Shown here: positions 1 through 5,633 of the stretch, in pieces
Numbering within the stretch: position 1 is the stretch's first letter
Layout of the letters: every line of letters starts with the position of its first letter
From: Candidatus Rifleibacteriota bacterium
GTDB lineage: Bacteria > Muiribacteriota > Ozemobacteria > Ozemobacterales > Ozemobacteraceae
Reading direction: 5' to 3'
Assembly (NCBI GenBank): GCA_028691595.1
Contig: JAQUZA010000232.1
Span: 1-5,633 of the forward strand
Length of the DNA stretch: 5,633 nt
Notes under the pieces: generated by a model
The model's input: the letters and a program-made list of their open reading frames with translations, nothing else
Database searches by the model: none
What the model was told of the DNA's origin: nothing
Position numbers and translations under genes: made by a program

Positions 1-108
1 TCTGGCAGCAAGGGGCAATTTTTCGCAGCTCTGACACTGTTTTGCTGACAGATTTTTTTTGTTCGGATTGCCTGTTGACTTCATGGCCGGCAATAAAATA
101 GAATCCAT
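1..108 (-). CDS. Doubtful 5' fragment of a divergent minus-strand ORF
   Basis: On the minus strand an ATG at 108-106 opens a frame of 36 codons with no stop before the window edge; a second in-frame ATG lies at 84-82. The visible part is Lys/Asn-rich and includes a C-x-x-C pair (CQSCEKLP), which could be half of a zinc knuckle. Neither ATG has a recognisable Shine-Dalgarno sequence. The frame overlaps the proposed promoter of the rightward gene, and its Lys-Lys-Asn codons come from the T-tract that also looks like a terminator. I do not recognise a family. It could be a divergently transcribed gene or simply a chance open frame; the latter is more likely. Confidence 0.15.
   Translation of the reverse strand, partial: MDSILLPAMKSTGNPNKKNLSAKQCQSCEKLPLAAR
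30..60 (+). terminator. Weak intrinsic terminator-like hairpin plus T8
   Basis: TCTG at 30-33 can pair with CAGA at 49-52, with a short interrupted inner stem; an alternative is CTGT 37-40 with ACAG 48-51. Eight consecutive T residues follow at 53-60. This would end a rightward gene lying before the window. One + frame closes with TGA at 46-48 and another with TAG at 99-101, so a gene tail could be present, but neither can be assigned. The stem is short and not GC-rich, so the call rests mainly on the T-tract and could be wrong. Confidence 0.3.
75..104 (+). promoter_or_regulatory. Putative sigma-70 promoter for the GAF/GGDEF gene
   Basis: TTGACT at 75-80 matches the -35 consensus in five of six bases, and TAGAAT at 99-104 matches the -10 consensus in five of six, with an 18-bp spacer. 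Transcription would begin near 110-112 and give a leader of about 20 nt before the TTG start at 132. The placement suits the gene, and no gene on the + strand can be assigned across it. The alternative -10 (TAAAAT, 94-99) would leave only a 13-bp spacer and is less likely. Confidence 0.45.
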
Positions 109-131
109 ATCAATTCAACGGGGTACACAGA

Positions 132-1577
132 TTGAATATTTTCCGAAATTTTTCGATTAAAATCCGGCTGCTGGTGACCTTTATACTGGTCTCACTGCTG
201 CCGGTAGTTATTTTCGTGTATATTCAATACTCAGGCGTGGCGATCACCAATGCAACCGCTTTTTTTATCGGTGTAATCGCGCTTATCAACGCCATTATCA
301 CCTCTGTTCTGGTTACCGCGTCAATAATCACGCCTGTTGATCTCATCCTTCACGCCCTTCAGGTTTTCCAGACAAAAAAATCTGCCGCCTCCATAAGCGA
401 CAAGGGCCAGGATGAAATTGCCGAAGTCTCTTTTGAATTAAACCGCATTTTCAGCGAATGGAACCAGGAAATCGTCTCTCTTGGCAAAAAGCAGTTTCAA
501 CAGGAAAAAGAACAGGAAAAAACCCAGGTACAGATCAGCATTAACGAACAGCAACTGGCCTCAACCCGCTCGCTGTTAAAAGTTGCCCAGACCCTCAACA
601 CCACCTTCGATTTTCAAAGCAATCTCAAGACCATTCTTGATGAAGCCGTCACGGCCATGAATGTCCAATGGGCCTCAATTCTACTCATCAACAGGGAAAA
701 GCATGAAATGACGGTGGCCTGTGTCAGGGGAGTCGAAAAAAGCCTTCTTGACGACCTCGCCGAAGAAGAATACCCTTCAATCCGCCTGAAACCACACGAA
801 GGCCTTGCCGGTCAGGTTATTAAAGATGGTCTGCCTCTTATTGCCAACAAAGGGTTCAAAGACCCACGCTTCAAGCAGTTCAGCGAATTCCGCAGCAAGG
901 ATGAGAAGGTTGCCAGCCTGCTATGTGCGCCAATAGTAAGTGCTGACGGTCAGGTTCTCGGCGTTATGAATCTTATCAACCGTGTAGTTCCGCCGGTTTT
1001 TCGCAATGAAGACCTGCCGTATGTCAAAGACCTGTGTACCCTGGCTTCTCTTGTTATTGAACGCAACCGTATGTATGCAAATCTCTTCGTCGATGAACTT
1101 ACCGGTCTCTCAGCCCACAACGTCTGGAAGGGATATTTTGCCGAAGAATCTGCCCGGTCGGTGCGCTATGCCCAGATGCTCAGTCTGGTAATCATTGATA
1201 TCGACAATTTCAAAAAAATTGTCTCAGATACAAATGCCGAATTTGCGACCCAGTTGAACGGTGTCTGCGGCAAAGTCATCGCCAGAACCTTGCGTGATAC
1301 CGATACCGCCTCTTCAATGCAGGAACGCTTTTTTCTGCTGCTGCCGAATACCGACCTGGCAGGTGCCGTTTACTTAACAGGCCGTATCAAGGAAGCCATC
1401 GAAAAAGAAAGCCTTGAATTCGACGGCAAAAGACTTTCGATCACCGTCTCTGCAGGCATAGCCAGTTACCCTGAAACCGTAACTGACGTGCGTAATCTTA
1501 TGAAAGCCTCTGTTCAGGCTTCCAACCAGGCAAGAGAAGCTGGTGGAAACCGGGCTGTAATTCATAAGGCAGAATGA
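132..1577 (+). CDS. Membrane-anchored HAMP-GAF protein with degenerate GGDEF domain
   Basis: This 481-residue signalling protein has membrane helices at about residues 13-33 and 42-66, with under ten residues between them, so there is no extracytoplasmic sensor domain. A HAMP-like stretch follows (P68; DEIAEV at 94-99), then a Gln/Glu-rich coiled coil (about 105-150), a GAF domain (about 155-312) and a GGDEF-type domain (about 318-478). The GGDEF fold is recognisable from DELTGL (321-326), IDIDNFKK (355-362) and the VSAGIASYP stretch (439-447). The signature loop, however, reads MQERF (396-400), and the FKxxND substrate-binding motif is altered to FKKIVSD. Diguanylate cyclase activity is therefore unlikely. 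RDTD at 388-391 resembles the c-di-GMP inhibitory-site RxxD, so the protein may bind rather than make c-di-GMP. The start is TTG at 132: an in-frame stop lies at 99-101 and no ATG fits between. The ribosome site is poor (GGGG at 120-123). GAF ligand unknown. Confidence 0.9.
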   Translation: MNIFRNFSIKIRLLVTFILVSLLPVVIFVYIQYSGVAITNATAFFIGVIALINAIITSVLVTASIITPVDLILHALQVFQTKKSAASISDKGQDEIAEVSFELNRIFSEWNQEIVSLGKKQFQQEKEQEKTQVQISINEQQLASTRSLLKVAQTLNTTFDFQSNLKTILDEAVTAMNVQWASILLINREKHEMTVACVRGVEKSLLDDLAEEEYPSIRLKPHEGLAGQVIKDGLPLIANKGFKDPRFKQFSEFRSKDEKVASLLCAPIVSADGQVLGVMNLINRVVPPVFRNEDLPYVKDLCTLASLVIERNRMYANLFVDELTGLSAHNVWKGYFAEESARSVRYAQMLSLVIIDIDNFKKIVSDTNAEFATQLNGVCGKVIARTLRDTDTASSMQERFFLLLPNTDLAGAVYLTGRIKEAIEKESLEFDGKRLSITVSAGIASYPETVTDVRNLMKASVQASNQAREAGGNRAVIHKAE

Positions 1578-1615
1578 ACCCTTAAGCTAATAACTCGTTT
1601 TAAATTAAAATATTT

Positions 1616-1619
1616 GAGG
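1616..1619 (+). promoter_or_regulatory. Ribosome binding site that sets the metG start
   Basis: GAGG lies six bases before ATG 1626. It rules out the in-frame TTG at 1614, which overlaps the site itself and would add four residues with no counterpart in the family. The rest of the gap (1578-1613) is AT-rich and includes a near-palindromic TTTTAAATTAAAA at 1598-1610. A metG promoter could sit there, since TAAAAT at 1606-1611 is -10-like, but I see no convincing -35. Confidence 0.7.
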
Positions 1620-1625
1620 TTGCCC

Positions 1626-3590
1626 ATGTCAGCAGAAAAATCTTTCTACGTCACCACACCCCTATACTACGCCAATGATGAGCTTCACATCGGGCATGCC
1701 TTCTCTACCTTGTCTGCTGATATTATCAGCAGATACAACCGTTCTATGGGCAGAAGCGTTCATTTTTTAACCGGCTCTGATGAGCATGGCCAGAAGGTTG
1801 AACAGGCGGCAAAGGCCCGCGGTCTGACACCGATCGAACATACTGACAGTCTGGTAGGCAAGTTCAAATCCCTCTGGGAATTACTCGACATAACCTATGA
1901 CGATTTTATCAGAACCACCGAGGACCGCCACAAAAAAGTCGTGTGCTATGCTCTCAATGAGCTCTGGAAAAAGGGTGACATCTATGAAGCAGAATACAGC
2001 GGCTGGTATTGCACTCCATGTGAGCGCTTCTGGACCGAAAAAGAAGTTCCCGACAAAATGTGTCCTGATTGTAAGCGGGCTGTCCAGGAAATATCTGAAA
2101 AAAATTACTTCTTCAAGATGTCGAAGTATCAGCAACAACTTATCGACCATATCAACGCCAATCCTGGCTTCATAAGACCCGAAAATCGCCGCAATGAAGT
2201 TCTTGGTTTTTTGCGTCAGCCGTTGGGTGATTTATGCATCAGCAGGCCCAAAAGCAGGCTATCTTGGGGCATTGAACTGCCATTCGCCACTGATTATGTT
2301 ACCTATGTCTGGTTTGATGCTTTAACCAACTATATTTCGGCGGTCGGTTACCCCTTTGATATGGAAAAATTCAACCGGATCTGGCCTGCTTCGTGCCACC
2401 TTTTCTGCAAAGACATTCTTACTACTCATGCCGTGTACTGGACCACCATGCTTATGGCTCTGGGGCTGAAGCTTCCTGAATGCATCTTTGCGCATGGCTG
2501 GTGGGTTACCGGCGAGGGCAAAATGTCGAAATCAGTTGGCAATATTATCAACCCACGCGAACTGGTTGCCCGTTACGGGCTTGACCCTTTCAGGTTTTAT
2601 CTTTTTCGCGAAATGGTTTTTGGTATGGACGCAACCTATACCGAAGACAATTTTGTTCTGCGCTATAATGCCGACCTTGCCAATGATTACGGCAATCTTT
2701 GCCAACGTATGCTGCCGATGCTGATCAAAAACCGTGAAGGACAATTTCACAAAGTTGCCCCGAAATTACCGCAGAGTATCGAAATAGCTGAGATGGCCGG
2801 TGCCATAAAAAAAGATTACACTACAGCCATGGAAAACTTTCTTTTTCATGAAGCTCTGAAACGCATCTGGGATCTGATTCAACGGCTGAACAAATACGTT
2901 GATGAAACCGCACCCTGGAAACTCGCCAAAGAACAGAACTGGGCAACACTCGATGAGGTTTTTTATACAATCGGCGAGGGCATCAGGTTTGTTTCTCTTC
3001 TGGTTGAACCTTTTATGCCGCATCTGGCCCCCGAATTTCTGCGCCAGATTGGATGCCATAATGACCGTGTCAGCCTTGATAAGCTGGCATGGGGACAGCT
3101 TGCAGACGGCACCAGGTGCACAGAACCGGCACCAATGTTTCCAAGACTCGAAACCGAGCGCATTCAAAACCTCAAAAAGGGCAGCAAAGGCGAAAAAGTC
3201 GAGAAAGCTCCTGCAAAAACCAAAGAGGTTGCGGCAAAACCAGCTGAAATCTCTGCTGAAGAAGGGTTGGTAAGCTTTGACGATTTTCTTAAAACTGAAC
3301 TTTGTATCGCCCGTATCGAAACTGCTGAAAAGGTAGAAAACGCTGATAAACTGCTGAAGCTGACCGTTAATACTGGCGACGAAACCCGCACACTGGTTGC
3401 AGGAATTGCTGCCTTCTACAAACCGGAAGAACTTTTGGGTCGGCAGGTGGTCATGGTTAAAAACCTCAAACCCGCCAAAATCAGAGGTATTGTTTCGCAC
3501 GGCATGATTCTGGCTGCAGCCACCGAAGACGGAGGTCTCGCCCTGGTTTCTCCTGATAAACCGGCAAAAACCGGCATCAGGGTTAAATAA
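1626..3590 (+). CDS. metG: Methionyl-tRNA synthetase with C-terminal tRNA-binding domain
   Basis: Cytoplasmic class I aminoacyl-tRNA synthetase that charges tRNA(Met) with methionine using ATP. From ATG 1626 it is 654 residues, close to the roughly 660 of long bacterial MetRS. The catalytic Rossmann fold carries HIGH (21-24) and KMSKS (299-303). One zinc knuckle is complete, CxxC at 129-132 and CxxC at 146-149, as in the Thermus type with a single knuckle. The anticodon-binding helical domain follows at about 340-510. A Lys/Ala/Glu-rich linker (about 515-546) joins it to an EMAPII/Trbp111-like OB-fold domain (about 548-654), which in this family promotes dimerisation and tRNA binding. The usual HLIGKDI before KMSKS reads HLFCKDI here, a Gly-to-Cys change. 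The stop codon overlaps the next gene's start by one base. Identification is secure. Confidence 0.97.
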   Translation: MSAEKSFYVTTPLYYANDELHIGHAFSTLSADIISRYNRSMGRSVHFLTGSDEHGQKVEQAAKARGLTPIEHTDSLVGKFKSLWELLDITYDDFIRTTEDRHKKVVCYALNELWKKGDIYEAEYSGWYCTPCERFWTEKEVPDKMCPDCKRAVQEISEKNYFFKMSKYQQQLIDHINANPGFIRPENRRNEVLGFLRQPLGDLCISRPKSRLSWGIELPFATDYVTYVWFDALTNYISAVGYPFDMEKFNRIWPASCHLFCKDILTTHAVYWTTMLMALGLKLPECIFAHGWWVTGEGKMSKSVGNIINPRELVARYGLDPFRFYLFREMVFGMDATYTEDNFVLRYNADLANDYGNLCQRMLPMLIKNREGQFHKVAPKLPQSIEIAEMAGAIKKDYTTAMENFLFHEALKRIWDLIQRLNKYVDETAPWKLAKEQNWATLDEVFYTIGEGIRFVSLLVEPFMPHLAPEFLRQIGCHNDRVSLDKLAWGQLADGTRCTEPAPMFPRLETERIQNLKKGSKGEKVEKAPAKTKEVAAKPAEISAEEGLVSFDDFLKTELCIARIETAEKVENADKLLKLTVNTGDETRTLVAGIAAFYKPEELLGRQVVMVKNLKPAKIRGIVSHGMILAAATEDGGLALVSPDKPAKTGIRVK

Positions 3591-4372
3591 TGATTACCTG
3601 CCCATTGACAGATGTTCATGCCCACCTTCAGGACGGGAAATTCTCAGAAGACCTCGAAGAGGTTGTAAGAAGGGCGGCAGAAGCAGGCATCACCAGAATC
3701 ATCAATGCCGGTACCAGCATCGAAGATTCTCACAGGGCAATTGAAATTGCCCGAAAATTTCCGGTGTGCAGGTCTCTGGTCGGCATTCACCCTCATGATG
3801 CCTCGACCTTCAACGAGAATTCATTGAATGAACTAAAAGAAATGGCTTCTGACCCCTGTGTTATCGGCATTGGTGAGATAGGCCTTGATTTTCACTACGA
3901 TCTTTCGCCACGTGAAACCCAGATCAGTGTCTTCAGGCAACTGTGGCTTCTGGCAGCCGAATTGAACCTGCCTGCGGTCATTCATGTACGCGAGGCCTAC
4001 GATGCTTTTTTTACAGCGATACAGGGTTTGTCATGCCCACCGAAGGTTTTGCTTCACTGCTTTTCAGGCGACCTTAACATTGCCAGACAAGCTGTTGACA
4101 ATGGTTTTCACTTTTCAATCGGTGGTGCTCTGACTTTTCCAAAGTCTGAGCTTACCCGCGAAGTATTCAAGCATCTCCCCGAAGACCGCATTCATTTAGA
4201 AACCGACTGCCCGTATCTTGCGCCTCAATTCAAGAGAGGCAAACGCAACGAACCTGCCTTCATGACCGCAACCCTTGAACAGCTTGCCAGGTTGAGAAAA
4301 TTGCCCACAGTTGCAATGGCAGAAATTCTCAAGCAAAACAACATCAGTTTTTTCGGACCCGAGGCCGGATAA
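3590..4372 (+). CDS. tatD: TatD-family metal-dependent hydrolase (nuclease)
   Basis: A 260-residue amidohydrolase-superfamily TIM barrel, full length for the family. Every metal-binding position is visible: DVHAH (D8, H10, H12), E96 in GEIGLDFHYD, H132 in HVREA, H156 in HCFSG and D206 in ETDCPYLAP. RGKRNEP at 216-222 is also typical. Family members are divalent-metal 3'-5' exonucleases or deoxyribonucleases implicated in DNA repair and RNA quality control; the exact substrate cannot be told from sequence. No signal peptide is seen, so the protein is cytoplasmic. ATG 3590 shares its A with the metG TAA stop, and AGGG at 3579-3582 is the ribosome site, so the gene is probably translationally coupled to metG. 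A TatD/YabD-type gene after metG is common in bacteria. The symbol marks the family; it could equally be a YcfH or YabD orthologue. Confidence 0.93.
   Translation: MITCPLTDVHAHLQDGKFSEDLEEVVRRAAEAGITRIINAGTSIEDSHRAIEIARKFPVCRSLVGIHPHDASTFNENSLNELKEMASDPCVIGIGEIGLDFHYDLSPRETQISVFRQLWLLAAELNLPAVIHVREAYDAFFTAIQGLSCPPKVLLHCFSGDLNIARQAVDNGFHFSIGGALTFPKSELTREVFKHLPEDRIHLETDCPYLAPQFKRGKRNEPAFMTATLEQLARLRKLPTVAMAEILKQNNISFFGPEAG
4361..4364 (+). promoter_or_regulatory. Ribosome binding site for aroB, inside the end of tatD
   Basis: GAGG lies nine bases before ATG 4374 and supports that start over the in-frame ATG at 4311, which would add 21 residues overlapping tatD that do not resemble the AroB N-terminus. 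Confidence 0.55.
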
Positions 4373-4373
4373 A

Positions 4374-5465
4374 ATGGAATCACAACGACTTGTTTTCAAA
4401 CGCAGCAGTATTAACGAAATCATTCTTGGAAACGACATTGTAAAAGAGATTGTTTCACGCCTATTGCGATTCAGAGCTTCGAGAAACTGCGCCGTGGTAA
4501 CCAGTGAAACCATTGCCAAGTGGTATCTTCAGCCGCTACTCTCTGAACTGCGTTCCAGAGGCTTTGCCGTCAGCGAGATTGTTGTACCGGATGGCGAAAA
4601 ACACAAAAATTTTGAAACTGCCAGCACGATTCTGAGCAAGCTCTGCGACGCAAAAATGGACAGAGATTGCCCTGTCATTGCCCTTGGTGGGGGTGTAATC
4701 TGCGACCTGGCCGGTTTTGTTGCCTCTATTTACAAAAGGGGCCTGCCGCTCGTAATGCTTCCCACTTCGCTTCTGGCAATGGTTGATGCCTGTATCGGCG
4801 GCAAAAACGGCATAAACCTTGCGCAGGGAAAAAACCTTGCCGGGACCTTTTATCAACCTTTTTTCACGGCAATCGATGTTTCTGTTCTGCGCACCCTGCC
4901 ATTGAATCAACTGGCTTACGGTCTGGTTGAAGCGGTCAAACACGGGGCAATCGCCGACACCGCCTATTTCCGTTTTATTCTCAAGAATCTGAATGAGATC
5001 AAGTCAAAACAACTACCTCTGATGCAGAGACTGATCAGGCGTTCCATACACATAAAAAAATCATTTGTAGCCGGTGATGAGCTCGACCAGGGTAATCGTT
5101 CGCATTTGAATCTGGGGCACACCTTTGGTCATGCTCTCGAAGCTGCGGGCAATTACATCAGACTGCATCACGGTGAGGCAGTTGGGCTTGGCATGCTGAT
5201 GGCAATTAAAGCGGCGGCGGCCGAAGGCATACTCGAGGATGATTATTCACAAGGCCTCAAGGCCATTTTGACTGAACTTGGCCTGCCAACAAGCCTTCCC
5301 GCTGAACTTGATAAAAAAGAAATCCTGCTGAACCTTTCTCAGGACAAGAAAAAGAGTCACAACGGTTACCAGTTTATTCTGCCCAAAGCCCTTGGGCGCA
5401 CGACCATACATCAGATCGGTTGCGAAAAAATAGAAAGCTTTCTCGATTCGGCCATGAAAATATGA
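4374..5465 (+). CDS. aroB: 3-dehydroquinate synthase
   Basis: AroB converts DAHP to 3-dehydroquinate, the second step of the shikimate pathway to aromatic amino acids, in the cytoplasm with NAD+ and a divalent metal. The 363 residues from ATG 4374 match the usual length of about 360. Visible motifs are DGEKHK (73-78), the NAD-binding GGGVICD (105-111), YKRG (120-123), PTS (130-132), GKNLAGTFYQP (152-162) and EAVKHG (186-191). The NLGHTFGHALE stretch and HHGEAVG follow. The metal ligands expected from the family are present as E186, H249 and H266. The normally DS-rich DSSxGGKTG loop reads DACIGGKNG (138-146), a mild departure close to the active site. Only one base separates the gene from tatD, indicating co-transcription. 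Sugar-cyclase relatives such as 2-deoxy-scyllo-inosose synthase share the fold, but nothing nearby suggests an antibiotic cluster. Confidence 0.95.
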   Translation: MESQRLVFKRSSINEIILGNDIVKEIVSRLLRFRASRNCAVVTSETIAKWYLQPLLSELRSRGFAVSEIVVPDGEKHKNFETASTILSKLCDAKMDRDCPVIALGGGVICDLAGFVASIYKRGLPLVMLPTSLLAMVDACIGGKNGINLAQGKNLAGTFYQPFFTAIDVSVLRTLPLNQLAYGLVEAVKHGAIADTAYFRFILKNLNEIKSKQLPLMQRLIRRSIHIKKSFVAGDELDQGNRSHLNLGHTFGHALEAAGNYIRLHHGEAVGLGMLMAIKAAAAEGILEDDYSQGLKAILTELGLPTSLPAELDKKEILLNLSQDKKKSHNGYQFILPKALGRTTIHQIGCEKIESFLDSAMKI

Positions 5466-5473
5466 TTTAACCC

Positions 5474-5492
5474 GCTGCCCCGTTGGGTCAGC
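5474..5492 (+). other. Small hairpin between aroB and nrdJ
   Basis: GCTGCCC (5474-5480) can pair with GGG-T-CAGC (5485-5492), a seven-pair stem with one bulged T around a CGTT loop. No T-run follows, so it is not a standard intrinsic terminator. It starts nine bases after the aroB stop and ends about 20 bases before the nrdJ ribosome site. It may be an RNA-stability or weak attenuation element, or chance. Confidence 0.35.
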
Positions 5493-5513
5493 TCGCTCAA
5501 ACAAAATTCCCGT

Positions 5514-5518
5514 AAGGA
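5514..5518 (+). promoter_or_regulatory. Ribosome binding site for nrdJ
   Basis: AAGGA lies seven bases before ATG 5526. A nearer ATG at 5518-5520 would encode only three residues before a TGA, so it is not the gene start. Confidence 0.65.
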
Positions 5519-5525
5519 TGACCAG

Positions 5526-5633
5526 ATGAATCCCACCACAACCATTGCCCATAGATTTTCCCCAAACGCCCAGAAGGTTCTTTCGAAGAGATACCTGAGC
5601 CGCGGGCCGGATGGAAAGCCGACAGAAACCATC
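5526..5633 (+). CDS. nrdJ: Class II (B12-dependent) ribonucleotide reductase, N-terminus
   Basis: Only the first 36 codons are present; the window edge cuts the gene. The fragment contains F-S-x-N-A-x-K-V-L-x-K-R-Y-L followed by a D-G-K-x-x-E-T turn. This is the characteristic start of adenosylcobalamin-dependent ribonucleoside reductases, which make deoxyribonucleotides by a radical mechanism and do not need oxygen. The catalytic cysteines, the specificity site and any intein or B12-binding insert lie beyond the window. The 60-bp gap from aroB holds no room for a cobalamin riboswitch. The gene may be read through from aroB, since I see no clear terminator or new promoter. Recognition rests on a short but distinctive stretch, so the family is likely and the subclass slightly less certain. 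Confidence 0.82.
   Translation, partial: MNPTTTIAHRFSPNAQKVLSKRYLSRGPDGKPTETI

Noticed and set aside
1598..1610. Near-palindrome TTTTAAATTAAAA as an operator or terminator before metG
   Set aside because: It is a low-complexity AT run, imperfect as a palindrome, with no GC stem; too little to claim a site.
2766..3500. 244-codon minus-strand open frame antisense to metG
   Set aside because: It lies wholly inside metG, whose protein is strongly conserved across this span. The translated antisense product is Phe/Cys-rich with no recognisable domain, as expected of a shadow of coding bias.
4311..4373. In-frame upstream extension of aroB by 21 residues
   Set aside because: It overlaps the end of tatD, lacks resemblance to AroB N-termini, and ATG 4374 has a GAGG site and gives the usual protein length.
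4536..4943. Minus-strand open frame of 135 codons inside aroB
   Set aside because: It is antisense to the most conserved part of aroB, with no ribosome site or recognisable protein motif.
5466..5525. Cobalamin riboswitch ahead of nrdJ
   Set aside because: The gap is only 60 bp, far too short for the element, and no B12-box-like sequence is seen.

Overview
The window holds chromosomal housekeeping genes, all but one doubtful edge ORF on the + strand, with short intergenic gaps. I see no insertion sequence, phage gene, CRISPR array, tRNA or rRNA. Base composition looks even, a little under 50% GC by eye, so nothing points to recent transfer. The lineage cannot be fixed from this sequence. A zinc-knuckle MetRS with a fused C-terminal tRNA-binding domain, a B12-dependent ribonucleotide reductase and a membrane GAF-GGDEF protein suit a bacterium that tolerates or needs anoxia, such as a deltaproteobacterium or a candidate-phylum organism. 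That is inference only.

Layout. Positions 1-131 hold a weak terminator-like hairpin, a plausible sigma-70 promoter and a doubtful minus-strand reading frame that runs off the edge. Positions 132-1577 encode a membrane-anchored signalling protein (two membrane helices, HAMP-like segment, coiled coil, GAF, GGDEF-type domain). Its GGDEF active-site loop is destroyed while an RxxD inhibitory-site-like motif survives. After a 48-bp AT-rich gap come metG (1626-3590), a TatD-family metal-dependent hydrolase (3590-4372) and aroB (4374-5465). These three are packed with a 1-base overlap and a 1-base gap, which strongly suggests one translationally coupled operon. A 60-bp spacer with a small hairpin then leads to the first 36 codons of a class II (adenosylcobalamin) ribonucleotide reductase, cut by the window end.

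How the genes fit together. MetRS charges tRNA(Met), TatD proteins are DNA/RNA-processing or quality-control hydrolases, AroB makes the first ring of the shikimate pathway, and NrdJ makes deoxynucleotides. They form a growth-related cluster rather than a single pathway. The signalling gene has its own promoter and is separated by an AT-rich gap, so it may be an independent unit.

I do not see a clearly new multi-gene system here. The item most worth following is the degenerate GGDEF protein, which may be a c-di-GMP receptor rather than a cyclase.
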